The notes: generated by a model not told the origin, from the letters alone. A DNA stretch of 64,000 bases from Novibacillus thermophilus (GCF_002005165.1 NZ_CP019699.1:744001-808000), one strand, 5' to 3'. Shown: positions 45,358-55,653, counted from the first letter of the stretch. Numbers and translations are program-made.

Positions 45358-46232
45358 TGGTGAACCAAGATCCGGTGCTCGTCAAACGCGCTAAAACCCG
45401 GCGGATGAAGAACCGCTTCTACCAGTCGTTGTTCTTTGCGGCGACGTGTGTCGGAGTCGTCGTCCTCGTCGTGTTGATCGTGGACATCCTCCGCAAGGGG
45501 ATCGGGGTTCTCAACTGGGACTTTCTTACGTCATTTAACTCTTACCGACCTGAAAATGCCGGCTTGCGCGGCGCTATTGTCGGATCGATCTGGATCATCG
45601 CCATGACCGCCCCCTTAACGTTCGTGATCGGGGTGTGTTCGGCCATTTATCTGGAGGAGTACGCGAAGAAAAACCGGTGGACCCGCCTCATCCAGTTAAA
45701 CATTTCTAACCTGGCCGGCGTTCCTTCGATTGTGTACGGATTGCTCGGTCTGGCTTTGTTCGCCAGGGGTTTCGGGTTGGGACGCAGTATTTTGGCGGCA
45801 GCCCTCACGCTGACACTGCTCGTGTTGCCCATCATCATTGTAGCCTCACGTGAGGCGCTGGCCAGTGTGCCTGATTCGTTGCGCCACGCTTCCTACGCGT
45901 TGGGGGCGACGCGGTGGCAGACCATTTACCGCGTCGTGCTCCCCCGCGCGTTCCCCGGAATCATGACCGGGACGATTTTGGCGTTGTCCCGTGCCATTGG
46001 GGAGACGGCGCCGCTCCTCGTCGTCGGGGCGATGGCGTACGTTGCCTTTAGTCCGCGTGACGTGTTTGACATTTTTACAACGATCCCCATTCAAATATAC
46101 AACTGGACGTCGTTACCACAGGAAGAATTTAAACAATTGGCTTCGGCCGGCATTATCGTCCTGCTGGTTCTGTTGCTTACGTTGAACGCCTTTGCGATCC
46201 TGATGCGCAACAAGTATCAAAAACGGTCATAA
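45357..46232 (+). CDS. pstA: Phosphate ABC transporter permease PstA
   Basis: 291-residue partner permease of PstC. Helices include GVVVLVVLIVDIL and LAGVPSIVYGLLGLALFA, with the coupling loop EALASVPDSLRHASYALGAT near 165. The start codon shares one base with the pstC stop, indicating coupled translation. The closing helix (AGIIVLLVLLLTLNAFAIL) is typical. Confidence 0.94.
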   Translation: MVNQDPVLVKRAKTRRMKNRFYQSLFFAATCVGVVVLVVLIVDILRKGIGVLNWDFLTSFNSYRPENAGLRGAIVGSIWIIAMTAPLTFVIGVCSAIYLEEYAKKNRWTRLIQLNISNLAGVPSIVYGLLGLALFARGFGLGRSILAAALTLTLLVLPIIIVASREALASVPDSLRHASYALGATRWQTIYRVVLPRAFPGIMTGTILALSRAIGETAPLLVVGAMAYVAFSPRDVFDIFTTIPIQIYNWTSLPQEEFKQLASAGIIVLLVLLLTLNAFAILMRNKYQKRS

Positions 46233-46256
46233 CGAGGTAGGAAGAGAGGTCACGGT

Positions 46257-47021
46257 ATGGATCAGCGTAACACGATGGTACGAGTCCGTCATCTCAATTT
46301 GTACTACGGGAACACACAGGCCCTGTCGGATATTGTGCTCGATGTGCCGGAACGTTCGGTGACGGCTTTGATCGGGCCGTCTGGGTGCGGAAAGTCGACA
46401 TTTTTGCGGACGTTGAACCGCATGAACGATTTAATCGACGGCGTCACAATTGAGGGAGAGGTCCGCATCGGCGGCGTCGACATTTACAAAGATGACGTCG
46501 ATGTCGACATGCTGCGCAAGAGCGTCGGTATGGTGTTCCAGGCACCGAACCCGTTTCCGAAAAGCATTTTTGGCAACATTGCCTACGGCCCGCGCATCCA
46601 CGGTATCCGCCAAAAGCGGGAGTTGGAACACATTGTGGAAAAATCGCTGCGTGACGTCGGTTTGTGGGAGGAAGTGAAAGATCGCCTGGATGACAGTGCA
46701 ACCGGCCTTTCCGGCGGGCAGCAGCAGCGCCTCTGCATCGCCCGTTCCCTTGCCGTCAACCCCGATGTGTTGCTCATGGACGAACCGACATCTGCCTTGG
46801 ACCCCATTTCCACGGCGAAAATTGAAGAGCTGGTTCAGCAGTTAAAGGAACAGTACACGATCATCATCGTCACGCACAACATGCAACAGGCGGCGCGCAT
46901 TTCGGACCGGACGGCATTTTTCTTAAACGGTGAATTGATCGAATACAACGATACGGCCACACTGTTTTCGAACCCTGACAATCCCCGGACGGAAGACTAC
47001 ATTTCCGGGCGGTTTGGTTAA
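46257..47021 (+). CDS. pstB: Phosphate ABC transporter ATPase PstB
   Basis: 254-residue cytoplasmic ATPase energising phosphate import. Walker [10 protein letters not shown] near 39, ABC signature [17 protein letters not shown] near 150, Walker [14 protein letters not shown] near 170 and the switch His in [15 protein letters not shown] near 203. ATG 46257 has AGAGAGGTC upstream. Family-length and intact. Confidence 0.96.
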   Translation: MDQRNTMVRVRHLNLYYGNTQALSDIVLDVPERSVTALIGPSGCGKSTFLRTLNRMNDLIDGVTIEGEVRIGGVDIYKDDVDVDMLRKSVGMVFQAPNPFPKSIFGNIAYGPRIHGIRQKRELEHIVEKSLRDVGLWEEVKDRLDDSATGLSGGQQQRLCIARSLAVNPDVLLMDEPTSALDPISTAKIEELVQQLKEQYTIIIVTHNMQQAARISDRTAFFLNGELIEYNDTATLFSNPDNPRTEDYISGRFG

Positions 47022-47223
47022 CCGTCTGCCTTATGCTCTTGGGAGAACTTGACCGATAATGGATCGGGCAGACATTGTGCTGGGAAACCGTTCTGTTCGC
47101 CGGTGAGAATGCATATCGCTTCTGGTTATCGCCACCGCTTTTGTTGGTGCCGCCCCAGGAGAGGTGGGTCACAGAGGCAAAACGGTTTTAACGGCTCTAT
47201 TTTTAAATGGAAGGATGAGGAAC

Positions 47224-47883
47224 GTGCAGCGTCAGTCGTTTCACGCAGAGTTACAGGCCTTGCAGCAGCTGTTGCTCGATTTGGGGGAACGTGTGGAAAT
47301 TGCCATCAGTCAGTCAATTCTCTCCCTCAAAAATCTGAATCGCAAGCAAGCCGAAGGCGTCATCGCTAAAGACGTGGAGATTGATAAAATGGAAGAGCGG
47401 ATTGACAATGGGGTGATCAAGCTAATCGCCACCCAGCAGCCGGTGGCAAAAGATTTGCGCCGCATTGTCACAGCGATGACGATTGCTTCCGATATGGAGC
47501 GCATGGCCGATCTAGCCCAGAACATTGCCGAAATTACCGTGGTGTTTGTCGAGAAAAACCTGGAACTGTTTAAACCGTTGGAAGACCTTCCTCGCATGGC
47601 AAGGCTCAGCCAGGAGATGGTGCACGACGGGATTAATAGCTTTATCGACGGAAATGTCGGATTGGCGAAAAAAATGGCGCAACGAGACGATGAGGTCGAC
47701 CGGCTTTACCATCAGATTGTCCGCGAACTCACGGAGTACATGATCGACCGCCGCGAGTGGATTGAACCGGCCACCCAGCTCGCGTTCGTCGCCCGCCACC
47801 TGGAGCGCATCGCCGACCACGCGACGAACATTGCGGAGAGCGTCGTTTTCATCGAAACGGGAAAGCGGGCAGATTTAAATTAA
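47224..47883 (+). CDS. phoU: Phosphate signalling protein PhoU
   Basis: About 219 residues, two three-helix bundles with the repeated metal-binding E/DxxxD-type motif (IASDMERMADLAQNIAEI near 92 and ARHLERIADHATNIAESV near 195). PhoU links the Pst transporter to the kinase and restrains Pho signalling when phosphate is ample. GTG 47224 (VQRQSFHAELQAL) with GGATGAGGA upstream is preferred; ATG 47215 is in frame but too close to its ribosome site. It is separated from pstB by about 200 bases with no clear promoter. Confidence 0.92.
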   Translation: MQRQSFHAELQALQQLLLDLGERVEIAISQSILSLKNLNRKQAEGVIAKDVEIDKMEERIDNGVIKLIATQQPVAKDLRRIVTAMTIASDMERMADLAQNIAEITVVFVEKNLELFKPLEDLPRMARLSQEMVHDGINSFIDGNVGLAKKMAQRDDEVDRLYHQIVRELTEYMIDRREWIEPATQLAFVARHLERIADHATNIAESVVFIETGKRADLN

Positions 47884-47905
47884 GGCCTGGATCTGGGACG
47901 TACGG

Positions 47906-47970
47906 CGTCGACACGCGAGCTTAGTGTCGGAGTGTTGATCTAACAGAAGACTCCTGTCGACGATTATTTT
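47906..47970 (+). terminator. Probable terminator after phoU
   Basis: CGTCGACA (47906-47913) pairs with TGTCGACG (47955-47962) with internal pairing between, then ATTATTTTTTAAA. It probably ends the pst-phoU transcript. Confidence 0.55.
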
Positions 47971-48060
47971 TTAAATGTGGCAGGCTTCCGACCCGTAACG
48001 GTATGGTAAAATGTAATCGTGTAACTGTTAGTTCGACGCGGAAGCAAGGGGTTAGGAACC

Positions 48061-48504
48061 ATGTCACAAAACAGGTTGATCACGGCCTTGCGAGAACGGA
48101 ACCTGTTCTTGGCGTGGGTCGTGGCGTCCACTGCTCTGGTGGGGAGTCTCTACTTTAGTGAAATTGCCGGGTTTGTCCCGTGTGAACTCTGCTGGTACCA
48201 GCGCGTTTTAATGTACCCGCTCTTTTTGTTGCTAGGGATTGCGAACTTCAGACGCGATCGTTCGGTCACGTACTATGCACTGCCGTTTACGATTGTGGGC
48301 GGAGCGCTCTCCCTATTCCATTACGCGATGCAAAAAACAGGTTGGTTTTCCAGTTTTTCCCCTTGTGCCGAAGGTGTACCGTGCAGCGGGGAGTACATTA
48401 ACTGGCTCGGGTTTATCACGATCCCCTTTTTGGCGTTAGTCGCTTTCATCTTGATAGGATGGTTGTTATGGATCGGCCGGAAAGTAGAGGATTCTTTCCG
48501 TTAA
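48061..48504 (+). CDS. bdbC: Disulfide bond formation protein, DsbB/BdbC type
   Basis: 147-residue membrane oxidoreductase with four helices that passes electrons from an extracytoplasmic thiol oxidase to quinone. The first redox pair is in FVPCELCWYQRVLMYPL (near 39-55) and the second in CAEGVPCSGEYI near 101-107. ATG 48061 follows AAGGGGTTAGG. The usual thiol oxidase partner (BdbD) is not adjacent, so it must be elsewhere or absent. Confidence 0.92.
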   Translation: MSQNRLITALRERNLFLAWVVASTALVGSLYFSEIAGFVPCELCWYQRVLMYPLFLLLGIANFRRDRSVTYYALPFTIVGGALSLFHYAMQKTGWFSSFSPCAEGVPCSGEYINWLGFITIPFLALVAFILIGWLLWIGRKVEDSFR

Positions 48505-48517
48505 ATGGGCAGTTTGA

Positions 48518-48546
48518 GCAGAGGAGAGGCAGCCCCTCTCCTCTGC
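48518..48546 (+). repeat. Perfect 12-bp hairpin after bdbC
   Basis: GCAGAGGAGAGG (48518-48529) and CCTCTCCTCTGC (48535-48546) with a 5-base loop. There is no T-run behind it, so it is not a standard terminator; it may protect the bdbC mRNA end. Confidence 0.7.
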
Positions 48547-48924
48547 CTCTCCTCCAGCTGTTCGCATGGGGGAGGGGGGAGTTCGTTGCCGTGAGATTGG
48601 CTGCCTTTGGCGGACTCCTCATTTTTGCGAAGCTGGATGTTCTTCCGGACTGTTATCGCAAAGCGAACGATGGAACGATCTCCTCCGAACGATGCGCAAC
48701 TCCCGCTGTCGCTTCTTCAGGACAGCCATCTACCGGCTGTTTTTTTATTTTCTTGCAGCATGTGTTTCCGTTTTAGCACCTTTTTCCACGGCAAACGCTT
48801 TCCACGGGTGTCCGTCTAAGCTTTCACTGCCATTTGTATTGGTTGGAGCAGTGAGAAGCGTTCAGCTCTACGTGGAATAGCTTAGTAAACATGGTGCAAA
48901 CTAGTCGAAAAGGAGTGCACCAGA
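48547..48924. other. Non-coding stretch between bdbC and the M42 peptidase gene
   Basis: No coding frame with family features or a ribosome site was found on either strand; the three overlapping frames here are short and shadow each other. It contains a clear terminator (ACAGCC 48722-48727, GGCTGT 48735-48740, then seven Ts), which suggests that a transcript from bdbC or an unseen RNA ends here. The last 20 bases carry the AAAGGAG site of the next gene. Confidence 0.5.
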
Positions 48925-50004
48925 ATGGACCAGGAGTTGACAATCCTTAAAGAATTGACAGAAGCCGACGGCGCCCCCGGGTTTGAAGGGGAAGTGCGCG
49001 ATGTGATGAAACGCCACATAGAGAGCGTGACGACAGAAATTTACACTGACCATCTGGGAGGGATTGTCGGGAAATTAGGGGAGTCCGGACCGAAAGTGCT
49101 CTTGGCCGGACACTTGGATGAAGTCGCCTTCATGGTGTCGAAAATGATGGATAACGGGTTTTTGCGCTTGCAACCCCTTGGCGGATGGTGGGGTCACGTC
49201 ATGTTGTCACAGCGGGTGAAAATTAAAGGGCGCGACCGGGACGTCATCGGGGTAATCGGTTCGAAACCGCCCCACGTTTTGCCCCCCGATGCAAGGAGCC
49301 AAGTTGTCAAGACCGAACACATGTTTATCGACATCGGGGTTGGAAGCCGGGAGGAGGCCGAAAACGCCGGTGTACAAGTGGGCGATCCGGTCATCCCCAT
49401 TTGTCCGTTTGAGGAAATGGCCAACCCGAAGTATTTACTCGGGAAAGCGATGGACAACCGCACCGGCTGTTATATGGCCCTTCAACTCCTCAAGCAATTG
49501 AAGGACCAGCCGACGCCGAATCAAATTTATGCCGGTGCCACTGTGCAGGAGGAGGTCGGACTGCGGGGAGCGACGACTCTGGTGCGGACCGTCCAGCCAG
49601 ATATAGCCATTGCCCTCGACGTTGGCATCGCGGAAGATACACCGGGCATGGAATCCGAGTCCAAAATTGCGTTGGGAAAGGGTCCGCTCATCACCTTTTA
49701 TGACGCTACCATCATCCCGCACCGCACACTCCGCGACCGGATTGTCCAAATTGCGCGCGAGCAGCACATCCCGTACCAAGTGGAACTGATGGGCGGCGGC
49801 GGGACAGACGCCGGGAAATTCCACCTTTACGGCGAAGGGGTCCCGTCCATCGTCATCGGCGTCCCTTCCCGTTACATCCACAGCCACGTCTCCGTCGTGC
49901 ACCGCGACGATTTGGAAAACGGGATTAAGTTAGTGAAAGCTTTCTTGCAACAACTGGATGAAGAAATGCTCAAAGAGATTGTACACGGTATATCTTCAGA
50001 GTGA
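48925..50004 (+). CDS. M42 family metallopeptidase (glutamyl aminopeptidase/YtoP-like)
   Basis: 359 residues. Cytosolic di-metal aminopeptidases of family M42 assemble into tetrahedral dodecamers and trim peptides; relatives are misnamed endoglucanases. Seen: the start DAPGFEGE-type ADGAPGFEGEVRD near 15, first metal His in LAGHLDEVAF near 62, AMDNRTGCYMAL near 176 (bridging Asp), the catalytic EE in ATVQEEVGLRGA near 208, the Asp in IALDVGIAED near 231, and the final metal His in SRYIHSHVSVVH near 318. ATG 48925 follows AAAAGGAG. It is convergent with the rocR-like gene. Confidence 0.92.
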   Translation: MDQELTILKELTEADGAPGFEGEVRDVMKRHIESVTTEIYTDHLGGIVGKLGESGPKVLLAGHLDEVAFMVSKMMDNGFLRLQPLGGWWGHVMLSQRVKIKGRDRDVIGVIGSKPPHVLPPDARSQVVKTEHMFIDIGVGSREEAENAGVQVGDPVIPICPFEEMANPKYLLGKAMDNRTGCYMALQLLKQLKDQPTPNQIYAGATVQEEVGLRGATTLVRTVQPDIAIALDVGIAEDTPGMESESKIALGKGPLITFYDATIIPHRTLRDRIVQIAREQHIPYQVELMGGGGTDAGKFHLYGEGVPSIVIGVPSRYIHSHVSVVHRDDLENGIKLVKAFLQQLDEEMLKEIVHGISSE

Positions 50005-50081
50005 ATCTGACGACGACGCAAGATCCTTGGGCAACTAAGGTCGTGCTCCTGTTGTGGCACGGACGATTCACGTTCGTCGCA

Positions 50082-51470
50082 CTACGGTTTTTCCACTGCA
50101 ATCCCGTACTTTTTTATCTTTTGGTACAGTGTTGCCCGGGAAATACCGAGCATTTTGGCGGCGGCACTTTTGTTCCCGTACGTTTTTTTCAGTGCCGCTT
50201 CGATGCGTTCTTTTTCCAGCATCGTCTTTTCCTCGGCCAGTGACGCTTCCCCTTTGGATTTTTTCACCGCCATCCTTTTAGGGAAAAAGTGACGCAATTC
50301 GCTCGGTTTGATCTCACCGCCCTCTGCCAAAATCATCACCCGTTCCACAATATTGCGCAATTCCCGAATGTTTCCCGGCCAGTCGTATTCCAGGAAGACG
50401 TGCATCGCGTCTGCTGAGATTGAAGGCATCGGTTTTTGGTATTTAATGGAGAGCTCGTGCAAAAAAAAGCGAACGAGTTCGGGAATATCTTCGATGCGTT
50501 CCCGTAGAGAAGGAATCGGGAGAGACACGACGTTTAAGCGGTAAAATAAATCTGATCGGAAAGATCCTTCCTCCACCATTTTCTCCAAGTTGCGGTTCGT
50601 CGCGGCAATCACGCGCACGTTGACCCGTTTAGGAGTTGTCCCGCCGATGCGGTACACTTCGTTTTCCTGTAACACCCGTAACAGCTTCACTTGCATCTCG
50701 AGGGGGAGTTCACCAATCTCGTCCAAAAACAACGTCCCCCCGTCTGCCAGTTCAATTTTTCCTGGCTTTCCTTCTTTCGCCGCCCCTGTGTACGCACCCC
50801 GTTCATATCCGAACAACTCGCTTTCAAACAGCGCGTGAGGGATGGCGCCGCAGTTAATGGGAATGAACGGTTTCTCGTTACGCAAACTCGTCTCGTGGAT
50901 CGCCTGGGCGAACAGCTCTTTGCCCACGCCGCTCTCTCCGAAGATGAGGACTGTCGCGTCCGTTTTGGCCGCTTTCATCGCCAACTGTACCGTCTGCTGA
51001 ATGGCGGCGCTTTTGCCTTTAATTTTGGAAAAGGGGCTATCCAACTGTTTGCGGTAAACTTGGTGTTTGAGCTGATGCAGTTCCGACGACGCCACAGACA
51101 GCTCTTCATTCAACTTGACGGTGTGGGTAATGTCCTGTTCGATGGAAAGGGCACCGATGAGGCGGCCCTCTGCATCGTAGACCGGTGACGAATTAATCAT
51201 GACGTGTTTGTCCGGACGGGGGCGGTGGTACACATCGCGCACGGGCTGCTCCGTCTCGAGCATCTGCAGCACTTTTAAGTCTTCTTCGCGGAAAAAATGC
51301 TTAATTTTTTTGCCGACGATCTCATCGTGGCGAATGTTGTAGGTCCGTTCGGCCCCCTTGTTCCAAAAAAGGACCTCCCCTTCCCGGTTGATGACGGCAA
51401 TGGCGTCACGGCTCGTCTCAAGCAAGGCTTTTAAATAATAAACAGTTCGTTCACCGAGGTGTAATGTCAC
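50082..51470 (-). CDS. rocR: RocR-like sigma-54-dependent activator (PAS-AAA-Fis)
   Basis: 462 residues. A PAS domain (about 10-120; ETSRDAIAVINREGEVLFWN), a coiled linker, a sigma-54 AAA+ domain (about 150-380) with Walker A FGESGVGKELFAQ near 178, the sigma-54 contact loop GAYTGA near 240, and Walker B GGTLFLDEIGELP near 258. A Fis-type HTH is at the end (AAAKMLGISRATLYQKIKK). It is divergent from proline dehydrogenase and P5C dehydrogenase genes that have a -24/-12 promoter, so it very likely activates them in response to proline, ornithine or arginine. The name rocR reflects architecture and context; a PutR-type role is equally fitting. Confidence 0.9.
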   Translation of the reverse strand: MTLHLGERTVYYLKALLETSRDAIAVINREGEVLFWNKGAERTYNIRHDEIVGKKIKHFFREEDLKVLQMLETEQPVRDVYHRPRPDKHVMINSSPVYDAEGRLIGALSIEQDITHTVKLNEELSVASSELHQLKHQVYRKQLDSPFSKIKGKSAAIQQTVQLAMKAAKTDATVLIFGESGVGKELFAQAIHETSLRNEKPFIPINCGAIPHALFESELFGYERGAYTGAAKEGKPGKIELADGGTLFLDEIGELPLEMQVKLLRVLQENEVYRIGGTTPKRVNVRVIAATNRNLEKMVEEGSFRSDLFYRLNVVSLPIPSLRERIEDIPELVRFFLHELSIKYQKPMPSISADAMHVFLEYDWPGNIRELRNIVERVMILAEGGEIKPSELRHFFPKRMAVKKSKGEASLAEEKTMLEKERIEAALKKTYGNKSAAAKMLGISRATLYQKIKKYGIAVEKP

Positions 51471-51560
51471 GATGCATCACCTTGACACGTAAAATGGAAA
51501 AAAGTGACCGATGACGTTTCCTTTGATCATATGTAAAATCGTCATACAAAAGATATACAA

Positions 51561-51583
51561 AAGTGTAAATAAATTATACACTT
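51561..51583. promoter_or_regulatory. Candidate upstream activating sequence
   Basis: Inverted arms AAGTGTA (51561-51567) and TACACTT (51577-51583) separated by 9 AT-rich bases, about 75 bases upstream of the -24 element. Its position and symmetry suit binding of the RocR-like activator. Confidence 0.55.
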
Positions 51584-51652
51584 CGCTGAAAAAATGTAAA
51601 CCCTTTCTTTCGTTATCTGCAGAAATTTGTTATTTTCCACACCACATGTTAC

Positions 51653-51669
51653 TTGGCACGCTTATTGCT
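51653..51669 (+). promoter_or_regulatory. Sigma-54 (-24/-12) promoter of the proline catabolic genes
   Basis: TTGGCAC (51653-51659), 5 bases, TTGCT (51665-51669): the invariant GG and GC are at the right spacing for sigma-54. It lies about 57 bases before the proline dehydrogenase start. Confidence 0.85.
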
Positions 51670-51725
51670 AAATTGTTGTGTGACGGGAGATAAATAAGGA
51701 AAAAGACAGAAGGAAGCAGGACAGC

Positions 51726-52643
51726 ATGGAAAAAGTTTTGAGAAATTTCTTCTTATACTTGGCGAATCATCAAAGGTTAAACCAGTTGGCCAAAAAGCAC
51801 GGCCTTCGTTTTGGAGGGAGGCGATTTGTGGCCGGTGAGACACTCGCAGAGGGCATCGACGTGATTAAAGCGTTAAACAGACAAGGAATGATGGCCACCC
51901 TCGACCACCTCGGCGAGTTTGTGGACAGTGAGGAAGAAGCGAACGCCATGGCCGAGCACTGTATAGAGGCCATCGAATCCATCGCAAAGGAAAAGGTGGA
52001 TGCGAACCTGTCGCTAAAGCTTACCTCAATGGGCTTGGACATTGCATACGACCTGTGTTTGCACAACATGGAGCGCATCCTGGAAGTCGCCCGGAAATAC
52101 CGTCTCTTCGTGCGCATCGATATGGAAGACTACGCCCATTTGGAGAATACGTTTGCGATTTTTCACGACTTGCGGGAACGGTACGACAACTTCGGGTTGG
52201 TCATCCAGGCGTATTTGTACCGCAGTGTGGACGATGTGAAGGCGTTAGCCGAATGGAAGACGAATCTGCGCTTAGTGAAAGGCGCTTACAAAGAATCGCC
52301 GGAGGTGGCCTTTCCAGACAAAAAAGATGTGGACGAGAACTACAAGAAGATCATTCAACTGCAGTTGGAAAGCGGTAACTACGCCGCCGTCGCCACCCAT
52401 GACGAGAACATGATCGCTTTTACGAAACGACTGGTCAAAGAACGGGACATTCCGTTGGACCGATTTGAATTTCAAATGTTGTACGGCATCCGGCCTGAAC
52501 TGCAAAAACAGCTGGTGCGAGAAGGGTATCGCGTCCGCATTTACGTCCCTTACGGGAATGACTGGTTTGGCTACAACATGCGGCGCTTAGCCGAGCGACC
52601 GGCCAATGTCGCGTTTGTCTTGAAAGGCATCGTCAAACGTTAA
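51726..52643 (+). CDS. putB: Proline dehydrogenase
   Basis: FAD enzyme oxidising L-proline to pyrroline-5-carboxylate, membrane-associated through electron transfer to quinone. 305 residues, the short monofunctional Gram-positive form. It has a TIM-barrel with [15 protein letters not shown] near 98, [15 protein letters not shown] near 128, [13 protein letters not shown] near 160, [16 protein letters not shown] near 180, [10 protein letters not shown] near 222 and [15 protein letters not shown] near 248. ATG 51726 follows AAGGAAGCAGG. With rocA 30 bases downstream it converts proline to glutamate. Also known as fadM or putB in Bacillus. Confidence 0.95.
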   Translation: MEKVLRNFFLYLANHQRLNQLAKKHGLRFGGRRFVAGETLAEGIDVIKALNRQGMMATLDHLGEFVDSEEEANAMAEHCIEAIESIAKEKVDANLSLKLTSMGLDIAYDLCLHNMERILEVARKYRLFVRIDMEDYAHLENTFAIFHDLRERYDNFGLVIQAYLYRSVDDVKALAEWKTNLRLVKGAYKESPEVAFPDKKDVDENYKKIIQLQLESGNYAAVATHDENMIAFTKRLVKERDIPLDRFEFQMLYGIRPELQKQLVREGYRVRIYVPYGNDWFGYNMRRLAERPANVAFVLKGIVKR

Positions 52644-52672
52644 CGAGAAACACCTTAAAAGGAGGATATCAC

Positions 52673-54220
52673 ATGGTCACACCTTACCGTCATGAACCGT
52701 TTACCGACTTTACAGTGGAAGAGAACCGTGCGGCGTTCCAAGCCGCCCTGAACCAAGTGGAAGCCGAACTGGGCCAACATCATGATCTCCTCGTCGGCGG
52801 GGAACGCATCAAAACCGACGAGACCATCGTCTCCATCAACCCCGCGAACAAAGAACAAGTCATCGGCACCGTCTCCAAAGCGAACCGGGACATCGCCGAA
52901 AAAGCGATCAACGCCGCCGACGAAGCGTTTGAACAGTGGCGCGAGTGGGACCCGGAAGCCCGGGCCGGCCTCTTGTTCCGCGCCGCGGCCATCGTCCGCC
53001 GCCGGCGGCACGAATTTGCTGCGTACCTCGTCAAAGAAGCGGGCAAACCGTGGAAAGAAGCCGACGCTGACGTAGCTGAAGGGATCGACTTCATGGAGTA
53101 CTACGGCCGGCAAATGATCGAACTGAAAGACGGCAAATCCGTGAACAGCCGCCCCATCGAACACAACCGCTACTTTTACCAGCCGATGGGCGTGACGATT
53201 ACCATCTCGCCGTGGAACTTCGCCTTCGCCATCATGTGCGGCACCACCGTCGCTCCCCTCGTCACCGGGAACACCGTCCTGCTGAAACCGGCGAGCGCCA
53301 CCCCTGTTGTCGCCGCCAAATTCGTCGAAGTGCTGCAAGAAGCAGGCGTGCCGGACGGCGTCATCAACTATATCCCGGGAAGCGGATCTGAAGTGGGCGA
53401 CTTCCTCGTCGACCATCCGAAAACGAAACTGATCACCTTCACCGGGTCGCGGGACGTCGGGATACGCATCTGGGAGCGGGCGGCGAAAGTCCACCCGGGG
53501 CAGACCCACCTAAAGCGCGTCATCGCCGAAATGGGGGGCAAAGACACCGTCGTCGTCGACCGAGACGCCGACCTCGACCTGGCGGCGAGAGAGATCATCG
53601 TCTCCGCCTTCGGCTTCTCCGGACAGAAGTGTTCCGCCGGTTCCCGGGCCGTCGTGCATCAAGACGTGTACGACGACGTGTTGGAGAAAGTCGTGCACCT
53701 GACGAACGACCTCACCGTCGGCGATCCGGCCTCCCCGGACACCTACATGGGACCCGTCATCGACCAGGCCGCCTTTGACAAAATCATGGGCTACATCGAG
53801 ATCGGCAAAACAGAAGGGAAACTGATGGCCGGGGGGATTGGAGACGACACGAAAGGGTACTTCATCCGGCCGACCGTCATTGCCGATGTGGACCCGGAAG
53901 CGCGCATCATGCAAGAAGAAATCTTCGGCCCCGTTGTCGCCTTCGGCAAAGCGCGGGACTTCGACCACGCCTTAGAGATCGCCAACAACACCGAATACGG
54001 ATTGACGGGAGCCCTCATCACGAACAACCGGGCCCACATGGAGCGGGCAAGACACGACTTCCACGTCGGCAACTTGTACTTCAACCGCAACTGCACCGGC
54101 GCCATCGTCGGGTACCAGCCGTTCGGCGGGTTTAAAATGTCGGGGACCGATTCTAAGGCGGGCGGACCGGATTACCTGCTCCTGCACATGCAGGCGAAGA
54201 CAGTGTCGGAGATGTTTTAG
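52673..54220 (+). CDS. rocA: L-glutamate gamma-semialdehyde (P5C) dehydrogenase
   Basis: NAD-dependent oxidation of P5C/glutamate semialdehyde to glutamate. 515 residues, ALDH4-like Bacillus form (starting [13 protein letters not shown]). Seen: [20 protein letters not shown] near 182, the catalytic Glu in [12 protein letters not shown] near 285, the catalytic Cys in [15 protein letters not shown] near 320, and [10 protein letters not shown] near 418. ATG 52673 follows AAAGGAGG. Codons are very GC-rich and strongly biased, unlike the AT-rich symporter downstream, suggesting high expression or a different origin. Co-transcribed with proline dehydrogenase. Confidence 0.96.
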   Translation: MVTPYRHEPFTDFTVEENRAAFQAALNQVEAELGQHHDLLVGGERIKTDETIVSINPANKEQVIGTVSKANRDIAEKAINAADEAFEQWREWDPEARAGLLFRAAAIVRRRRHEFAAYLVKEAGKPWKEADADVAEGIDFMEYYGRQMIELKDGKSVNSRPIEHNRYFYQPMGVTITISPWNFAFAIMCGTTVAPLVTGNTVLLKPASATPVVAAKFVEVLQEAGVPDGVINYIPGSGSEVGDFLVDHPKTKLITFTGSRDVGIRIWERAAKVHPGQTHLKRVIAEMGGKDTVVVDRDADLDLAAREIIVSAFGFSGQKCSAGSRAVVHQDVYDDVLEKVVHLTNDLTVGDPASPDTYMGPVIDQAAFDKIMGYIEIGKTEGKLMAGGIGDDTKGYFIRPTVIADVDPEARIMQEEIFGPVVAFGKARDFDHALEIANNTEYGLTGALITNNRAHMERARHDFHVGNLYFNRNCTGAIVGYQPFGGFKMSGTDSKAGGPDYLLLHMQAKTVSEMF

Positions 54221-54540
54221 TTAAAAATGCGGTATTATGTATGACGGAGGGGGTGACAATAAATAGATCTAGAAATGCCTCAGTTTCGTTTAGGAAGCTG
54301 TTTAAAAAACGACATTAAGAAAAGGTTCGATACACCTCAGTACGAGGAACACAATTGGTGGAGGGGAACAACATTGACACGATCAGGGCATAGGTCTGTA
54401 AACGTATTCTCATTGACACACCTGACGAAGGAATGTAAGCAAACCCTCGAGACGTGTGTGGATAAGAGAAGGTTATCTATTGGAAGGTAAATATAGTCGT
54501 ATGCGACAAGGCATGAAATTTGAGAAAGGGGTAGAAGGGT
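54221..54540. other. Intergenic region with a possible degraded repeat
   Basis: No credible gene; a 71-codon frame (54275-54490) lacks family features. It carries the same ordered short blocks as the start of the window: CCTCAG, GGAAGC(T/A)G, GGAACACAAT and GACGAAGGAATGT. The base composition switches from GC-rich to AT-rich here. The ribosome region of the next gene (GAAAGGGG) is at the end. Confidence 0.4.
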
Positions 54541-55653
54541 TTGGGAAATACTATTCATATTGTCGTCATCGTGATTTATTTAGCGTTAATGATTCTATTA
54601 GGTATTTACTTTTCTAAACGTGAGGTTAAAACAACCGAAGATTTCATGGTAGCAGGGAGACGATTACCATTAATAGTTCTTATCAGTACATTATTGGCAA
54701 CTTGGGTTGGTTCAGGAACTGTTGTGGGAGGCGCAAGCTTTATTTATCAGTATGGTCCATTTGCGGGCATTTTTAACTTAATAGGTGGGCCGATTGGTGT
54801 AATTGTTCTTTACTTTATTGCAGATAAAGCTAGACTTTTGAAGAAATACACAGTTCCTGAGATGCTAGAAATTCGCTATGGAAGCAGCACTCGATTAGTC
54901 GCTTCAATTTTTATTTTATTAGCATACGTAGGAATTACCGCTTATCAATTTACGGGGGGAGCGTATGTTTTAAATATAACGACCGGTTTACCAGTAGAAA
55001 TTGGAACAATCGTGATAGGTGTACTTGTCATTTTTTTAGCAACGACTGGTGGACTGTTTTCGGTTGCTTACACTGACTTTATAAGTTCTTTATTAATCGT
55101 TTTTGGCTTTTTTCTCGGGTTACCGTTTGTCCTGTCAGCTGTAGGAGGTTTTTCAGGAATGTCTGCTGAATTACCTGCTCATACCTTAACAATGACTGGG
55201 GGATTAACGGTACCACAATTAATCGGTTATTTTTTACCTCTGTTTTTACTAATACTGGGTGACCAAAATATGTATCAAAGATTTTCAGCTGCTAAAAATG
55301 CTAATACCGCCAAGAAGTCAGCTGTTGGTTTTTTTCTTGGTAATCTTTTGGTTGTCTCATTAACCATTATTTTAGCTACAGCAGCGATCGTCCTTTATCC
55401 GACCATTAATCCTGATACTGCTATTCTCCAAATTGGAGCAAGCGGTGTACCAATTCCAGTTGGTGGGATAATTTTATCTGCAGCTGTTGCTTTTATAATT
55501 ACAACAGGTAATTCCTATTTGTTATCAGCTTCCAGTAACCTTGTTTATGACCTGTATGCTCGCTACAGTGAAAAGAAATTGTCAGATGTTAAATTATTGA
55601 AATTTAATCGCTTTGTAGTGGTAATTCTTGGGGTATTGGCATACGTTAGTTAA
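54541..55653 (+). pseudogene. Sodium:solute symporter (SSS family), 5' part, interrupted by an IS256-type element
   Basis: Residues 1-369 of an SSSF transporter (PutP/PanF-like). At least ten helices, including VVIVIYLALMILLGIYFS, then TTEDFMVAGRRLPLIV, the Na-site segment LLATWVGSGTVVGGAS near 53, and FLPLFLLILGDQNMYQRF near 240. TTG 54541 follows GAAAGGGGTAGAAGGG. The frame ends artificially inside the IS; native codons stop at GTT 55647. The remainder lies at 57048-57341; removing the IS and one repeat joins LAYV to LGSFFPTVLE in frame. It follows proline catabolic genes, so proline or a proline derivative is a plausible substrate. It is inactive as read. Confidence 0.88.
55640..55647 (+). 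repeat. Left target duplication of the IS256-type element
   Basis: CATACGTT, repeated directly at 57040-57047 across the insertion. Eight bases is the usual duplication for IS256-family elements. Confidence 0.88.

Noticed and set aside
48459-48880. Three overlapping short frames after bdbC
   Set aside because: They shadow each other, lack ribosome sites, and a rho-independent terminator lies inside them.
52655-53509. 284-codon minus-strand frame opposite rocA
   Set aside because: It is antisense to the strongly biased rocA codons and its composition is that of a mirror frame, with no motifs.
54275-54490. 71-codon frame as a real gene or group II intron protein start
   Set aside because: No ribosome site or family motif; similarity to the window start is at nucleotide level and in different frames.
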